Source: Amblyomma americanum
Lineage: Eukaryota; Arthropoda; Arachnida; Ixodida; Ixodidae
DNA: 64,000 bases
Assembly: GCF_052857255.1 (NCBI RefSeq)
Contig: NC_135505.1
Span: forward strand, 40,943,864 to 41,007,863
Direction of reading: 5' to 3'
Each line of letters starts with the position of its first letter. Position 1 is the stretch's first letter. Below, piece by piece: positions 23,926-35,792 of the stretch. Position numbers and translations under genes: made by a program. Below the pieces are notes generated by a model. It was not told the DNA's origin and made no database searches. It saw nothing but the letters and a program-made list of their open reading frames with translations.

Positions 23926-24798
23926 ATGGAAGGCAAAAGTGATCCTTTAGCCGAATTTGCCAACACTTTCGCTGAAAAAACACCAAACAGTATAAAAGAA
24001 ATAGTCAGAGTTCTAACAGATATGACTTCTAGGTTCGTGGAAGTCATGACTGAACTAAAGGATGAAGTAAAACAGTTGCAGTCATCAAATACTGCCATTC
24101 AGACGGAACTTACTTCGGTCAGAACAGGAATGGACTTCATGAATGAAAACTTCGAAGAATTCAAAACTGAAGTTCAGACTCTCCGTAAAGAACTTGACGA
24201 TGCGAAAAAACTGGGCCTTGAGTGTCAGAAAGAGAACCGGATTCTAAGTAAGGAACTCGCTGAAACCAAGAAGCAACTAATTGAACTAAAGCAGTACAGT
24301 AGGAATAACAACTTCGAACTGAAGGGCATACCTGTTGCTGACAGTGAGGACCTTAACAAGGTTGTTGAAACAGTCGCTTCATGCTTGTCTACAGAACTAC
24401 CCAGCCTTGCCATCGAGGTTGCACATCGTGTAGCTACTAAGGCTAAAGGACCACCAAATGTGATTGTACGGTTTGCCTCAAGGACCAGCCGAGACAAATT
24501 CCTTGCTGCTGCGAAAAAGTCACGACTAAACGTATCAATGCTTGGGTTTGAAGGAACTGATCCTATATTCGTCAATGAACACTTGTGCCCAGAAAATAAG
24601 ATACTTTTGGGGAAAGCAATCCAAACCAAACGCGATGTTGGCTGGAAGTTTGCTTGGGTGTCTGAAGGAAAAATATTAATGAGGAAAGCAGAAAAATTGA
24701 AGGTGGTTCATGTGACCTGCGAAGCAGATCTAGAAAGAATAACCCGGGCCCAAGGGACACAAGCACAAAGCGATAATAACCCTGACTTGAGCTCATAA
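23926..24798 (+). CDS. LINE ORF1 protein (coiled coil, RNA-binding)
   Basis: This is an uninterrupted frame of 290 residues. I chose the ATG at 23926 because it precedes the conserved region; the frame also opens upstream without an ATG. The first half (about residues 20-140) is a long charged helix with heptad-like Leu/Ile spacing, suited to a trimeric coiled coil. The second half starts with NNNFELKGIPV and continues with an RRM-like region (VIVRFASRTSRDKFL, VNEHLCPENKILLGKA, GWKFAWVSEGKILMRK). Together these are the usual chaperone-type ORF1 parts of CR1/L2 LINEs, which bind the element RNA. It stops in TAATG, overlapping the ORF2 start by one base. Confidence 0.85.
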   Translation: MEGKSDPLAEFANTFAEKTPNSIKEIVRVLTDMTSRFVEVMTELKDEVKQLQSSNTAIQTELTSVRTGMDFMNENFEEFKTEVQTLRKELDDAKKLGLECQKENRILSKELAETKKQLIELKQYSRNNNFELKGIPVADSEDLNKVVETVASCLSTELPSLAIEVAHRVATKAKGPPNVIVRFASRTSRDKFLAAAKKSRLNVSMLGFEGTDPIFVNEHLCPENKILLGKAIQTKRDVGWKFAWVSEGKILMRKAEKLKVVHVTCEADLERITRAQGTQAQSDNNPDLSS

Positions 24799-27571
24799 TG
24801 GCTTCCAGAACAAGCATATCCATACTTCATAGTAATGTTCGCAGTCTGAACAAAAACCTGAGCCCCCTACTTTCGTTTATTGTTGAGCAGGGGAAGTCTT
24901 TTGAAATCATAGCGACCACGGAAACGTGGCTGAAAAAGAACGAAAATATAACAATTCCTGGTTACACGACATTATCACAACCACGGAACTCGCAGTTTCG
25001 TGGTGGCGGTGTGGCGATGTTTGTTACAGATAGCCTGCATTACACTATCTTATCATCAGTTTCATCTTGTTCGCCCGAACTTGAAGCACTATTTCTGAAA
25101 CTCGAATGGGGACTAGTAGTGGGCGTAGTTTACCGACCCCCGAGCTCAAGTCTTACCATGTTTTTTGACAAATTGGAAATAATCTTGTGATCTTTAGCCA
25201 AGAACTACAAAAATGAAGTTATAATCGTTGGGGACGTTAATATTGACACACTTTCTAGGAACACCATGGATTATACATATCTACTTCAGTCATACAACTT
25301 TCGCAATTTGATTAATTCTCCGACGCGTATAACCACTTTTTCGGCAACATCTATCGATCATGCACTGACAAATATTGACACAGGCGCACACGCAGGTGTA
25401 TATCAAACCCCAATTTCGGATCACCTGCCGATTTTCGTTAACGTAGACACACCTCCTGCAATAAAAGAGAATAAATCGAGAACTGACATTAAGCTAGATT
25501 ATGAATCATTCCGCAAAAAGTTATTACTCAATACTGACCTAATCTATCATGAAGATGTTAATATAGAATTCTCTAACCTGATTACAACCCTTGTGGATCT
25601 AATAAAAAACAGTAGCCGAAGTACAACAGCCTCGAGGCGTTACAAGCTAATTTGTCCGTGGATGACAGAAGAAATTTTGAACGTATTAAAGAAGAAGGAC
25701 TATTGGTATCACAAATGGCTACATCATAGAAGTAACCAGTACTACTTGTACCAGTTCAAATGCGCACGTAATAAATGAGTGTCGTTAATGAGAGCCCGCA
25801 AAAAGGAATATTTTGCACGTCGAATTAAAGCCGCCACTGGGAACTCAAAGGAAATGTGGCAAATTGTAAATGAGGCGACACATAACTTTAAAAAACGTTC
25901 TGTACTTCCCTCCAATATAACTGAGCAGACAGTAGAAGACTTTAATACATTTTTCACCAAAGTTGGCCCTGATCTAGAATCGAAACTTCCTTATATAAGT
26001 ACTAGCAGTGATCTTCCGCGGCCAGTTTTAAACTCTTTCTTTCTGCACGAAGTCGAATTAACTGAAGTGATGTGTGTTGTTATGGATTTAGTTACAAACA
26101 AGGCGGCAGGCTACGATTGCATTCCAGTGAAGGTAATTAAAGAAAATATTGATGTTCTAGGACCCATATTATGCCATCTATTCAACCATTCAATACTCAA
26201 CATCACATACCCATCATCCCTAAAGATAGCACGTGTTACTCCTGTATTCAAGGACGGCGACTCCTCTGACCCAGTTACAGACCTATCTCTGTACTTAGTG
26301 TTATTAATACCATATTCGAAAAAATTCTTAACAAACGTATTCATCAGTTTCTTCAGAAATATAACATTATATGCCCAGAGCAGCACGGATTTCGCCCTCA
26401 GTACTCCACCAGCTCAGCAGTCATGACTCTTACCCAGGCAATTAATGATGCTTTACACAATAACAGACTCGCAGCAGTTATATTTCTGGACATTAAAAAA
26501 GCCTTCGACACAGTTAACCATGACTATATGCTAAATAAACTAAAAATATATGGACTTCGCGATAAGGTGCTTGACTTTTTCTCTAGCTACCTCACAAACC
26601 GCCAACAAATTGTTTCAATGAAATCTTTATCGTCATCCATTCAGCGCCTACTCACAGGGGTACCACAGGGGTCTACTCTTGGTCCGCTGCTCTTTTTACT
26701 GTACGTAAATGATCTGCCCAAAGTATTAACTTCATCCAAAGCCATCATGTATGCTGATGACACTGCCATTGTTGTTACTGCTCATCATACGGTCGAACTT
26801 GAAAACATAGCAAATACAGAACTGGAAAAAATCTCCGACTGGTTTCTCACAAACAAATTAACAATCAATGCTAAGAAAACTAAATACATTCTGTTCCACT
26901 CAAAGAAAAAATCAATTCTTTCAAGTGATATTACATTAACTATTAACCAGACCCAGCTTGAGTCAACAAATACTTTTACTTACCTTGGAGTCACACTGGA
27001 TAAACATTTACACTGGCAACATCATATTGAGGCGACTTGCACTAAGATGGCATCCGGTTGTTATGCTCTTCTCCAGACGCGCGAATACTTTGATACCAAT
27101 ATCCTGCGCGTCCTATACTTCACATTAATCCATACTCACCTTTCATATTGCATCGAGTCGTGGGGCTGGACGTATAGTACATACCTAGAGCCTATTAAAA
27201 AGTTACAAAAGAGAGCACTTAGAATAATTTCATTTTCTAGTTACACTGCACACAGTAAGGCTCTATTTACTAAACTACGCGTCTTACCACTCAATTTACT
27301 TCGTGAGAAAAGAACTGCTGAATGTGTTTATAAAATAGTAACAAACAACCTTCCGTTTGATATATCAATCTTTAACATCCCGCCACTTTCAACACGGAGC
27401 CGCACGTACGGCAATTTTAATTTGCCAGTGAAAAGAAATGTATATGGAGAGCGTCTCCTAGAGTTCACGGGCGCAAAAATTTGGAATAATCTACCCCATG
27501 ACCTAAAGACTGCCTACAATTTTTCCATTGGAATAAAAAATTATTACCTTGTAAAGAATGACACACTTTGA
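24798..27571 (+). pseudogene. LINE ORF2 (endonuclease and reverse transcriptase), lightly damaged
   Basis: The ATG at 24798 overlaps the ORF1 stop. The AP-type endonuclease is readable: LHSNVRSL, TETWL, GDVNID and SDHLPIF carry the metal and catalytic positions. The RT follows with FLDIKKAFDTVNH, GVPQGSTLGPLLF and the catalytic MYADD near 26750. A C-terminal region follows with the SYCIESWG and LPHDLKTA words. Lesions are an in-frame TGA at 25188, an in-frame TGA at 25776, and a frameshift at about 26275; the later frame is open to 27571. The whole is about 924 codons, normal for the family. With so few lesions, active relatives are likely elsewhere in this genome. Confidence 0.88.
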
Positions 27572-28075
27572 ATTCATACTTTCATTCTTTTTTTTTCTAG
27601 TCGTCTGATATTATTTGCATGTAGCAGAAACCTGAAACCTTGATTTATTTATAGATTTATAAATTTGCGTCTATTCTAAAAGTGTTTTGTGATTAAAAAG
27701 TGTGCACTGAAATTATTTTATCCTCCTCTCGTGTGTTGTACCCTTGTGATGTTTTGTAAATAGTTAACAACTATTTTCCTCTAGCTTTTTGTGATGCCTT
27801 AATTTTTGTGTAAGTTCTATGCGTTTTGTTTGAACTGTAAGTTTTTAGTTTATATAATCTGTAATATATGTGTTTCTTTGGTTGATACTCTTACAAGTGT
27901 TGAGAGTGATGTATAGCCTTTTTTTTACTAACTTGCTTACTTTATTTTGGTATATTGTTGCCTGCATGCTTGTATACATTTTCTCTATTGGACCCGTTAC
28001 TAGCCGTTGGCTATGGGTCCGAGCAGTGTTTGCGTACAATTGTAAAGCAACAAAGATCAATAAATCAAAAGAAAA

Positions 28076-29124
28076 ACATTCCATGGGCTAGCGCTTTGTC
28101 GCCTTCCTGGCTCGAGCTGGCTGCTGTCTGGTACGTCCCAGCAAGTCTTAGTGAACCTGTTTTTCGCACATCAACCGTTGTCGGTGACAATATTTTCCCA
28201 CGAATATCTGTTCGGCTATTTCCTTTCACCTGCGTCCCAGAATCTGTCATTAAAATATTCGTGGTGCTGTCGAAGAATCGAGATTTTTTAATAATTTATT
28301 GAGCGGTGCCATCTTTCACTGCTTTTCGAAGCGTCCCATTTACTGCGCTCATCCCATGAATAAATTTGTTACGTGAAAAAAATTTTAGGTTAAGGCTACG
28401 AACGTTCCAGCAATATTTATTGATCTTTTTTAAGAAATCGAAGATAGTTCAAAACAACGTCTGGAACGTTTGGCCTGAAATGACCTTACAGCAAAGGCAT
28501 GGTGTCTCCTTCTGGGTTTATACCTGAACCGCGTCCAATAGGATGGGAGCCTGTGGCGGAAAGGGTGAAGCGATCAAGGAGAATAAGCGCCTTCAAAATA
28601 ACCTCAAAATGGACTGGTAAACGTAAAGAACAAAAGTAATTACTTGTTAGTCACTTTAATTGCCATGCCGGGGTGAACCACATACGTTATAAATGAGCAG
28701 CTTCCAGGCCTTGCAAATTGCAGACCAGCTTAACTGATGTCAATAGTTTGCACTTAGATTCCCTCCATTTTATAACTGTCGTTCACTTCAGTCGTTCTGG
28801 TTTCATTTCAACATAGCAGCGTACATAATGCGTCCGGTATGTGGTTTGTTGGGGCAGCTGCAACCCATCTGTGCACGTGACCGTGACGAATGCGACATTC
28901 CCTCCAGAAGCATTTGACATCAACCTTTACTGCTTCAAATGTTTCTTATAGGCTAGCACTAGGAAAATACTTTTCCGGACAGAAAAAAAAAGATACGAAT
29001 TCATTAAAACCACGGAGGCTCATAAGTGGGGTCGAAACATTGAATAGGAAAGAAACCTTGTAGAAAGACAGCCAGATATAGAAGAGACGACCACACGGTA
29101 GCAGGGATACCTGAGCTAAAATCT
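28076..29124. other. Gene-free stretch
   Basis: No recognised domain or RNA gene was found between the LINE tail and the tandem duplication that follows. Confidence 0.4.
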
Positions 29125-29450
29125 TCATTTGAGCTTCTCACAGTGTCATCCTTTGTACGGTCTTAACATGTTAGTTCTGCACTGGCTAGCCCCGCCATTA
29201 CGACCAGACCTGCTTTCTTCACCGGTAATGTTTAGCCTACGTTTAACCTCGCCCAAAAGAGCTGCAAATGTCCTTGATTTGACAGCTCGGATACTTGATT
29301 TAAATTCTTCGTTTGAGCTTATGACAGTGCGAACCTTTCGATGGACATAAGAGCTTAGTCCTGGATTCGTTAGCCACAAATATATGACGAACCCGGCTTT
29401 CGTCACTGTTAATATTCAACTTATTTAGAATCTCGCCAAGACTGGCCTGA
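29125..29450 (-). repeat. Two diverged tandem copies, 183-bp period
   Basis: The segment beginning TTTGAGCTTCTCACAGTG near 29129 recurs with changes at 29312, a 183-bp shift. On the minus strand both copies encode a related peptide: LGEILNKLNINSDESR in one frame and LGEVKRRLNITGEESR in another, followed by similar lysine/cysteine-containing ends. The shared peptide pattern could mean a duplicated old coding segment. I do not recognise the family. Confidence 0.6.
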
Positions 29451-30674
29451 TCACTTCATTACCGTGGAAACTTTTGGTCGTAGTCAGTCAGTACGTGTTA
29501 GCAACAAGACGGGTGACGCTCAATTCGGGTTTTACCAATTCATCCGGTGGAATGCTAAAAATTTGTATTCAAAAGCAATTAACTGTTTGTTCAATTTTCC
29601 TTCACGCACAGTGTTGTTCACTGATGCTCTCAGAAAAACTAAAAGGCTGATCGTAGCATTTATTCCAAGGCTCTATGTTGGAGCTACCAATTCCAGGCCC
29701 GTGATTGTACTATGCATTCGTTGCCGAGTCACTGCGGTTGTGATAGCTTTAAATAAGATTTCATGCAACGTTTGCGTGGTAATTATACTTGCTGACAGCA
29801 CCGTAAAGCTAGAGGAACGCTGTTCTGAGCCGGTCCCGCTATTTTTCCCCGCCCCATGTTAAAGAGTTGCGATTTAACTTTTCACCTGGGCAATGTGGGG
29901 ATGCATCTAAATTGATCAATGGCATTTAGCGAAGTCCTCTTTTGTGAATCTGTGGTCCCGTTTATTCCAAACACTGCGCATTTGACAATCCCATGTTTTG
30001 AACGCATCCCGCAACAAAACTCCTTGAGCCATGAGCCTGTCCTCGCTACAGCGGATGTTCAGCATTCGGCATTTCCTTGAAATGCGTCTTTATGTAAGCC
30101 ACGGCAATGCAAGGTGTTCACGGCTCTCTTGCGCTGCAGATTACCAAGATTGAATGTGTTTTTTTTATTCCTTTCGGGTGTTCTCTACGTCGAACCTGTA
30201 CTATTCTTGTGGTGAAATTAAATCACTTGATCAGTTTCTGCTCTCCTCCAGAGAGACTGCCTCTCTCCAAAAAAATTATTCAGGAATCCAACTCGTCCGA
30301 TGACGGCTAGCTCCTTTAATTCCAGTTCTCTTCTCTGATGCACGCTTCAGGAGACATGTCCTGAAGCCAGTGTTTGATTTTCAGTTATTTCAACAAATAA
30401 AGAATGACATTTTTGTATTCGTTCACGGTTTCAAAATTGCATTATTTTTTGTAAAAAGATAACCAAACGTGGGCCTTACTGAACTAAGTGATCGTGTGCC
30501 TGCTATTTCAGTTTAGCAACCCAATCCTCCTGCCCAACTCTGCCCAGTCCCCCACAGTGGGCATGTAGCATTCCTTCAGCGCCCTACAACAACGACTCGC
30601 TGGCCTTCGCAACAGCAACACTGGACGCGTTGGCACAGGCAAGGTCCCGCCGTGATCGCTACCCTCTACGTGAC
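29451..30674. other. Gene-free stretch
   Basis: The longest frame, 29464-29862 (132 residues), has no domain I recognise and no supporting splice or promoter context. Confidence 0.4.
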
Positions 30675-30895
30675 GGCAGCTGCGGTGGCTCAGTGCTTAT
30701 GTCGCTCGGCTGCTTACCCGAAAGACGCAGATGCGATCCCGGCCACGGCGGTCGCATTTCGATGGAGGCGAATTTCTAGAGGCCCGTGTACTGTGCGATA
30801 TCAGTGCACGTTAAAGAACTCCAGGTGGTCAAAATTTCCGGAGCCCTTCACTACGTCGTCCTTCATAGCCTGAGTCGCTTTAAGACAAAAAAAAG
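30675..30895 (+). mobile_element. Ruka-like tRNA-derived SINE, copy 2
   Basis: The head GCGGTGGCTCAGTGCTTATG carries an A box with one change. The B-box region is GCGATCCCGGCC. The body GATGGAGGCGAATTTCTAGA and the CCGGAGCCCTTCACTACG segment match copies 1 and 3. It ends in an A-rich tail near 30893. Confidence 0.8.
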
Positions 30896-31039
30896 TATGG
30901 TGGGGCAACCAGAAAAGGAATGTAAACCAATAGGCCCCTACCTGTGCCACTAAGTATAACAGGCTTAACCCAATGTGATATAAATGAAAAGGACCGAAGG
31001 CAATGTGTGCTTTTGCCACCCGTAGGTGAGAAAATAAAA

Positions 31040-32215
31040 AAATGAGGGGGGGGGGGGGTAATGCTACTAAGCGACCCACAGCCGGCGGAGCGGGCCTGGG
31101 GAGACTCCCCTGATCTCCCCAGGGACGTAGTGGAGGGGGTGGGACGTAGGTTGTGGGAATGGGACTGAGGGAAGGGTTATGGGTAATGGGAGGGGACTGG
31201 AAACAGCGAGACATTGACCCTCATTTTATCATTGCTCGACTCCTGTCTGGCCAGGACAGGGAGGGCGTCGATGTTGACCAATGGTGCGGCTCCCCTCACG
31301 GGATGCCCGACCACCCAACGACGCAATAGCTCCGACTCGGAGAAAGGAAATCCTAACCCGGGGCAGCTGCCTCGGGCTCCTCCACGACATTTAGGGGTCC
31401 GGTTCGGACTTGCGAATCGCTGCCCAGCTACTAACCGTCAAGTGTTTTTCGCGGTTTTTCAGACTCCGGAAGTATGTGTGGTGGATCCAGCCAATAGAAT
31501 TAGACTCCCGGGGACACACCTGTGCTTCCAACCAACCAGCCTTGCACTTATTTCTTCCCCTAGCTTGCTCCACACCTACTGAGGAGGGAGTGTTCAGGGC
31601 CGGGCTGACCGGGCCACAAGCCAAGAACCTGGCCGAGGGTGAGATAACCCGGGCCTACTCCACCGCTACTCCACAACATCGACGGTTTTCGCATCGGTCG
31701 TACTAAGGTCACCCGTACCTCGGCGTCCCGCGCTCTAGCCTCACGGCCCCGCGGTCAGCGGCCGTCAGCCATCCCTGGCTGCTTCCCCGAGGACATCGCT
31801 CCCAAGGAGCCCTTCTGCTGGAAACCCCCGCGCGGACCTGGCCTCTCCGTGACCAGAAACCGACGCGCCAGCCTGTAGCCACGCACGCCCCCGCGTGCAG
31901 AGGCCTTTTGATTTTCGAGCACTTTTCGAGCCCAATTCCGTGAGTCCAACCTGATTATGAAACCAGGCCTGCCTCCGCACAGGCATCGGACCTCACGAGC
32001 GCGACTGGCCCACTCAGTCGCTTGGGAGTCGCTGCCACTCCCATGGGGTTTTGCATCCCCAGAGGACGGGCCCCGGCAAGCCCATCCCCACCGCTGGCGT
32101 TGCACCGGAACAAAGCCTAGTAGCCGAAACTACACCGGCCCGTATCCGGTGGCAGGGGGGGGGGGCACGAGCAGGCCGCACAGTCGGATTCCCCCTCCCT
32201 CGCTTTAAGACAATA
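31040..32215 (+). repeat. GC-rich unclassified block ending in AATAAA
   Basis: After a 12-bp G run (about 31048) composition shifts to strongly GC-rich and stays so to about 32215. The block ends at ACAATAAAACCTCAATAAAT, a double poly(A)-type signal. Frames such as 31214-31582 contain no domain I recognise. The sharp edges and the terminal signal suggest a retroelement leader or tail rather than a host gene. It could also be a decayed CpG-rich exon. Confidence 0.35.
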
Positions 32216-33071
32216 AAACCTCAATAAATTAAGCCTATACGTCACGCTGATGGAAGAAGGGTTCAGACCGAGTCTCGCCGCCAGTTGGACACTAGTAGCC
32301 GCTTAGTGTGAGCATGAGAAAGAAAAAAGGCAGCTTCGTTAATGGCCCTAATCATGTCCGTACCATCGACAGCTACTGCCGAGTAGTATAATAAACGCAA
32401 GAAGTAGTTGGATGCTGAAGCGGGTGCTCGCAAGACTACGCAGCAGTGGAGGCACCGAAAGCGGTGGCGTGAAGCTTCGTATCGAAGAACGCCGGTGCAG
32501 CCGGCGAAACAGGTAAATAAGCCCCAGTGGGCAATGTGGGACAGCCCGACTTGGTAATGCAACTGTGAGGTCCGTGTGAGTTCATTCAGCCGCTCGAACA
32601 GGCTGCGCTGCAGACTGTGCTTTCAGCAAGATTAGGTGGCCCAGCAAATCGCAGTTTTTTTAATGGTTATGTCGAGACTACCTGAAGACGGATCTGAACG
32701 CATTCCTGTTGTGCGAAAAGCCAAGGTGCCACGCCAGACGCAGTGCGACAGCTACGCGAATACGCGATGCCGGCGCATGCATGTACGTCGCTCAAAAGCG
32801 TCATCATCACGACTGCATCGGCCCCGCCTTCACTGACTTCCAAGCTTTGAGCAGCGGCGATAAACTTGCCAAATTAATTTTTGTTCATAAAGTTCCGTGC
32901 GTTACAGCTCGCTGAACCGTTAAAAAGACGTAAGAGTGGAACACCGAGTTAGTTAGCTTATACTGATAGCTTCTCACAGAGTAGCAAATGCGCCGGTTTT
33001 AAGGAAACCAATGCTTTTTGAAGCGAAAAGCTTCACTACGCTAGGTAAAACAGTCGTCCCGCAGGCCGGAG
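32216..33071. other. Gene-free stretch
   Basis: Nothing recognisable was found. Confidence 0.4.
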
Positions 33072-33370
33072 AATGACCTTGAACGACCATCCGCCCAACC
33101 ACGTTAGCGGTGTGTGACCATATGTGGTAGTTTTGGTGCCGAAACTTTGGCCCCTGAACTTGATTCGTGGCCTCTAGTTGACCTTTGCTCTTTGATATTG
33201 AGCGACCTTCGGGTCGACCTTTGACCTTATGAACACTCGATGCGCTGATGTGAGGCCACGTGATGATATCCTAGGGGGGGTGTCGTAAGACCAAGTGATA
33301 CCCGTCATAGCCACCTGATCGTGTGGGTATATATAGAACATCTGTCGCGAGTGTGTAGCGGAACTGCCAT
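33072..33370 (+). promoter_or_regulatory. Promoter-like segment with TATA box and nuclear-receptor half-sites
   Basis: TATATATAG lies at 33328-33336. About 110 bp upstream, CGACCTTTGACCT (33215-33227) is on the minus strand a DR1 element, AGGTCA-A-AGGTCG, the type bound by HNF4 or RXR/USP. Further TGACCT words occur at about 33073 and 33180. The first ATG downstream (33369) opens only 28 codons. The arrangement could be a host promoter with a short first exon, or the regulatory part of an LTR. Confidence 0.35.
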
Positions 33371-35391
33371 GGGCGCACCTCAGACGCTTAGCAAGAGTCC
33401 TTGCTTTTCGCTGAATTCCATGGTTAGTGAACTTAAGCCGCTGCCAATTTTTTAGGCGCGAAATTTCTTAAAAGCGAAAAACTTGCGGTTCCGCTACTCG
33501 TGTGTGCTTACAACTGCGGCTGGCGATGTATATATGCGCTTTCTCGCTGAACGCTATTTCGCCGTCGATGGTCAGTTCCCTTCGAAACATTAGCAATGCT
33601 GCTCGGCCGACGCAGCCAAGAATGCTACGAGTTTAGTAATTTATATAGCGCACAACATACGACGGAAGGAACCCCATGACGCGAGCACGGGTTCTGAATT
33701 GTTCGCCTATCATTCCTTGCATTCAGACTGCAAGTGGCCTCTGCACGTAGCAAGGTAAGTAGCACAAGGTCTAGACATCATTCACGATTTGTTCTGCTCG
33801 TTAGGCGGCCGGTGACGGGCTCTCGTTCTAACTTTAGTCGTTTAATCGGCTACTTTGTGCGGGATGCGGCTGTTACAAAATTGTAAGATTTCTTCGTTTT
33901 TACTGCCTGGCAATGTATACACCCACATGCCTACTCGTCGTCCCTATACGCTCGTTTTCTTTCTTTTTATTTTCAGCGCACCGAAAAGCGCGGTATACTG
34001 TAACAAATGCTCAAAAGCATCTGAGATGTACCGCATGTATTCACCATCACCTCTCATTTAGATCAATAAAGAATAATTTTTCCCAGCGCGGGTCAGGATA
34101 CACGCAGTACGTGCAGCATCGGCCTCCGAGGCAGGTGTCTCCGCCAGGAGAAACGTTCTACCATTCAATATTACGCGCGCATCCCCGGCCGACAGCTATA
34201 GCAGGCAAGCCACTGTTGGGCGGAACGTATACCCTGATTCCTTCCAGCTTGCTACCCACAGGAGAAATTCAAAAATGTATAAGCCGCAACGATCACAACA
34301 AAACTAATGACGCGGGTCATCCTCGACCATAACTACTCCGCATTTAGTTAACAAAACGTCGGTTCAGGGCCCCTTTGCGATAACAAATGCACGTGCAATG
34401 TTTTCAGTCAGACATGGAGTTTAATGAAAAATGTCAGAGCGCGAATGCTAGCAGAATGTTTTTGAGGATACCTCGAAGGTCAGGTGTACACTTCACGACA
34501 GCACGCTATTCACGCAGTAGCCCACACGCTCGTGTTTCCGTCGCCGATGTTTACGTGCATGAGCGGGATCGGCCGTTTGTTTGTGGACTGCGGCTGCCCT
34601 CCACATTCATTGTAGACCTCTAGCGCTGTCGCTACCGAAAACCAGAAGCGGTCTAATTGATGAACATGTTAGTATCATTCAGCGTGACTATGCTCTGGGC
34701 CTTGAGGAAGCCGTCTTCCGAAATTTCGGTGCAACGGCAGCACAGGCACCGTGCACATCCGGCGCCGGAACGAGGCTTCGCCTTGAGGTGCGATAACGAG
34801 TATGAGCGGTGGAATGGAGGACAGGCTTTGCAGCGCCATGAAAACCATATACGGATGTAATTACGTTTAAAGAAGGCAGCCTTGACACCGCTATACGTTT
34901 TCAGGTGTGTTTTCTATATAGCAGGGTTCTAATATATGTCGCCTGATTGGGCAGGGATAAGTATCAAGGGCCCGGACATGCTTGATGCCAATGTGCTTAT
35001 CCCAGACATTAGAATGTGACGAAATTGCAGGGCGCTCTCTGTCAATGTCGCGAACAATTTGCATTAAGAGCGCCGAGCAATCGCGCGCCTTTTTAGGTTC
35101 GGCCGACATTGAATACTGGCCCCGGTGGCTGTGACCTAGCAAAGCATTGATCAATTGTACCTACTCAAAGCACAGTAGCGCATCTTTCGCATTTAATAAC
35201 GAAACACTCTTTTCAAAGGCGAAGTTTCAACAGCACTGCGTAAGAATTATTAGCTCTCAATGAAAATGGATACGCTGCGAACCTCACGCAAAGATTGTGT
35301 ACACCGCTCGCGCAGACGCTGTAAAGCGTTGTGCTAGAGCCTACAGTGTGGCCGCGATTAACATTTTGGCGACTGCTGATAAAAAAAGAAC
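33371..35391. other. Gene-free stretch upstream of gene B
   Basis: Several frames of 60-140 residues occur (for instance 33913-34332), but none shows a known domain. No element ends were recognised. Confidence 0.4.
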
Positions 35392-35464
35392 GATAAAACA
35401 GCGCTTCATGGGGCCGAAAAACATTTCTTTAATCCACATTTGCAGCGAACGCCCGTGAAGAGCA
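35392..35464 (+). promoter_or_regulatory. Putative core promoter of TRAF-like exon B
   Basis: GATAAAACAGC starts 73 bp before the ATG. It aligns with the box of copy A and that of copy D in position and sequence. The bases just before the ATG (GTGAAGAGCA) also match copy A (GTGAAGAGCG). Confidence 0.45.
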
Positions 35465-35749
35465 ATGCATCCTGCAAGTTTTCGGTACACCATCGTTGGA
35501 TTATCCCCGGAACTCGGCTGGAAGCCCCTTAACTTCGTCAAGCCTATTCCTCGAAATCGGGTTTGCAGCGCCTGTGGCCTCGTACTCAAGCTTACCACTT
35601 GGCTGCCCTGCATGCACGTGCTGTGCGAGTCTTGCTACGTGCAGTGCAGACATGAAGGCCTGCACGTCTGTCCACTCGACGGGTACGTGTGCCAGGATGG
35701 AGACATCGACTGGAATGAATTCTCTGCCGATCAGCTCCTGGGAAGAGAG
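35465..35749 (+). CDS. TRAF-like RING exon 1, copy B (no second exon seen)
   Basis: The exon encodes 95 intact residues with the same RING spacing as copy A: C34-x2-C37, C49-x-H51, C54-x2-C57, C69-x2-D72. The N-terminus is YTIVGLSPELGW. A strong donor (GAGAGAG/GTGAGC) follows at 35750, in phase 0 as in copy A. No zinc-finger exon like 14794-15894 occurs in the remaining 28 kb, and two further first exons of the family lie in between. It is either the first exon of a gene whose second exon is beyond the window, one of several alternative first exons, or an orphan duplicate under recent selection. The coding sequence shows no lesion. Confidence 0.75.
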
Positions 35750-35792
35750 GTGAGCGAATATGAAAAAGAGGTATCGAATGTTTTTGGTGTGC

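Larger units (their letters stand above)
23440..28075 (+). mobile_element. CR1/L2-superfamily LINE, nearly full length
   Basis: The layout is a 5' leader with a repeated promoter-like segment, ORF1 (23926-24798), an overlapping ORF2 (24798-27571), and a 500-bp 3' untranslated region ending in a CAATAAATCAAAAG-like tail near 28070. Only two in-frame stops and one frameshift were found in ORF2, so this is the least damaged retroelement in the window. The 3' region holds GGACCC...GGGTCC, which can pair, about 60 bp before the tail, as expected for a tail recognised by its own RT. Clade placement between CR1 and L2 is uncertain. Confidence 0.85.
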
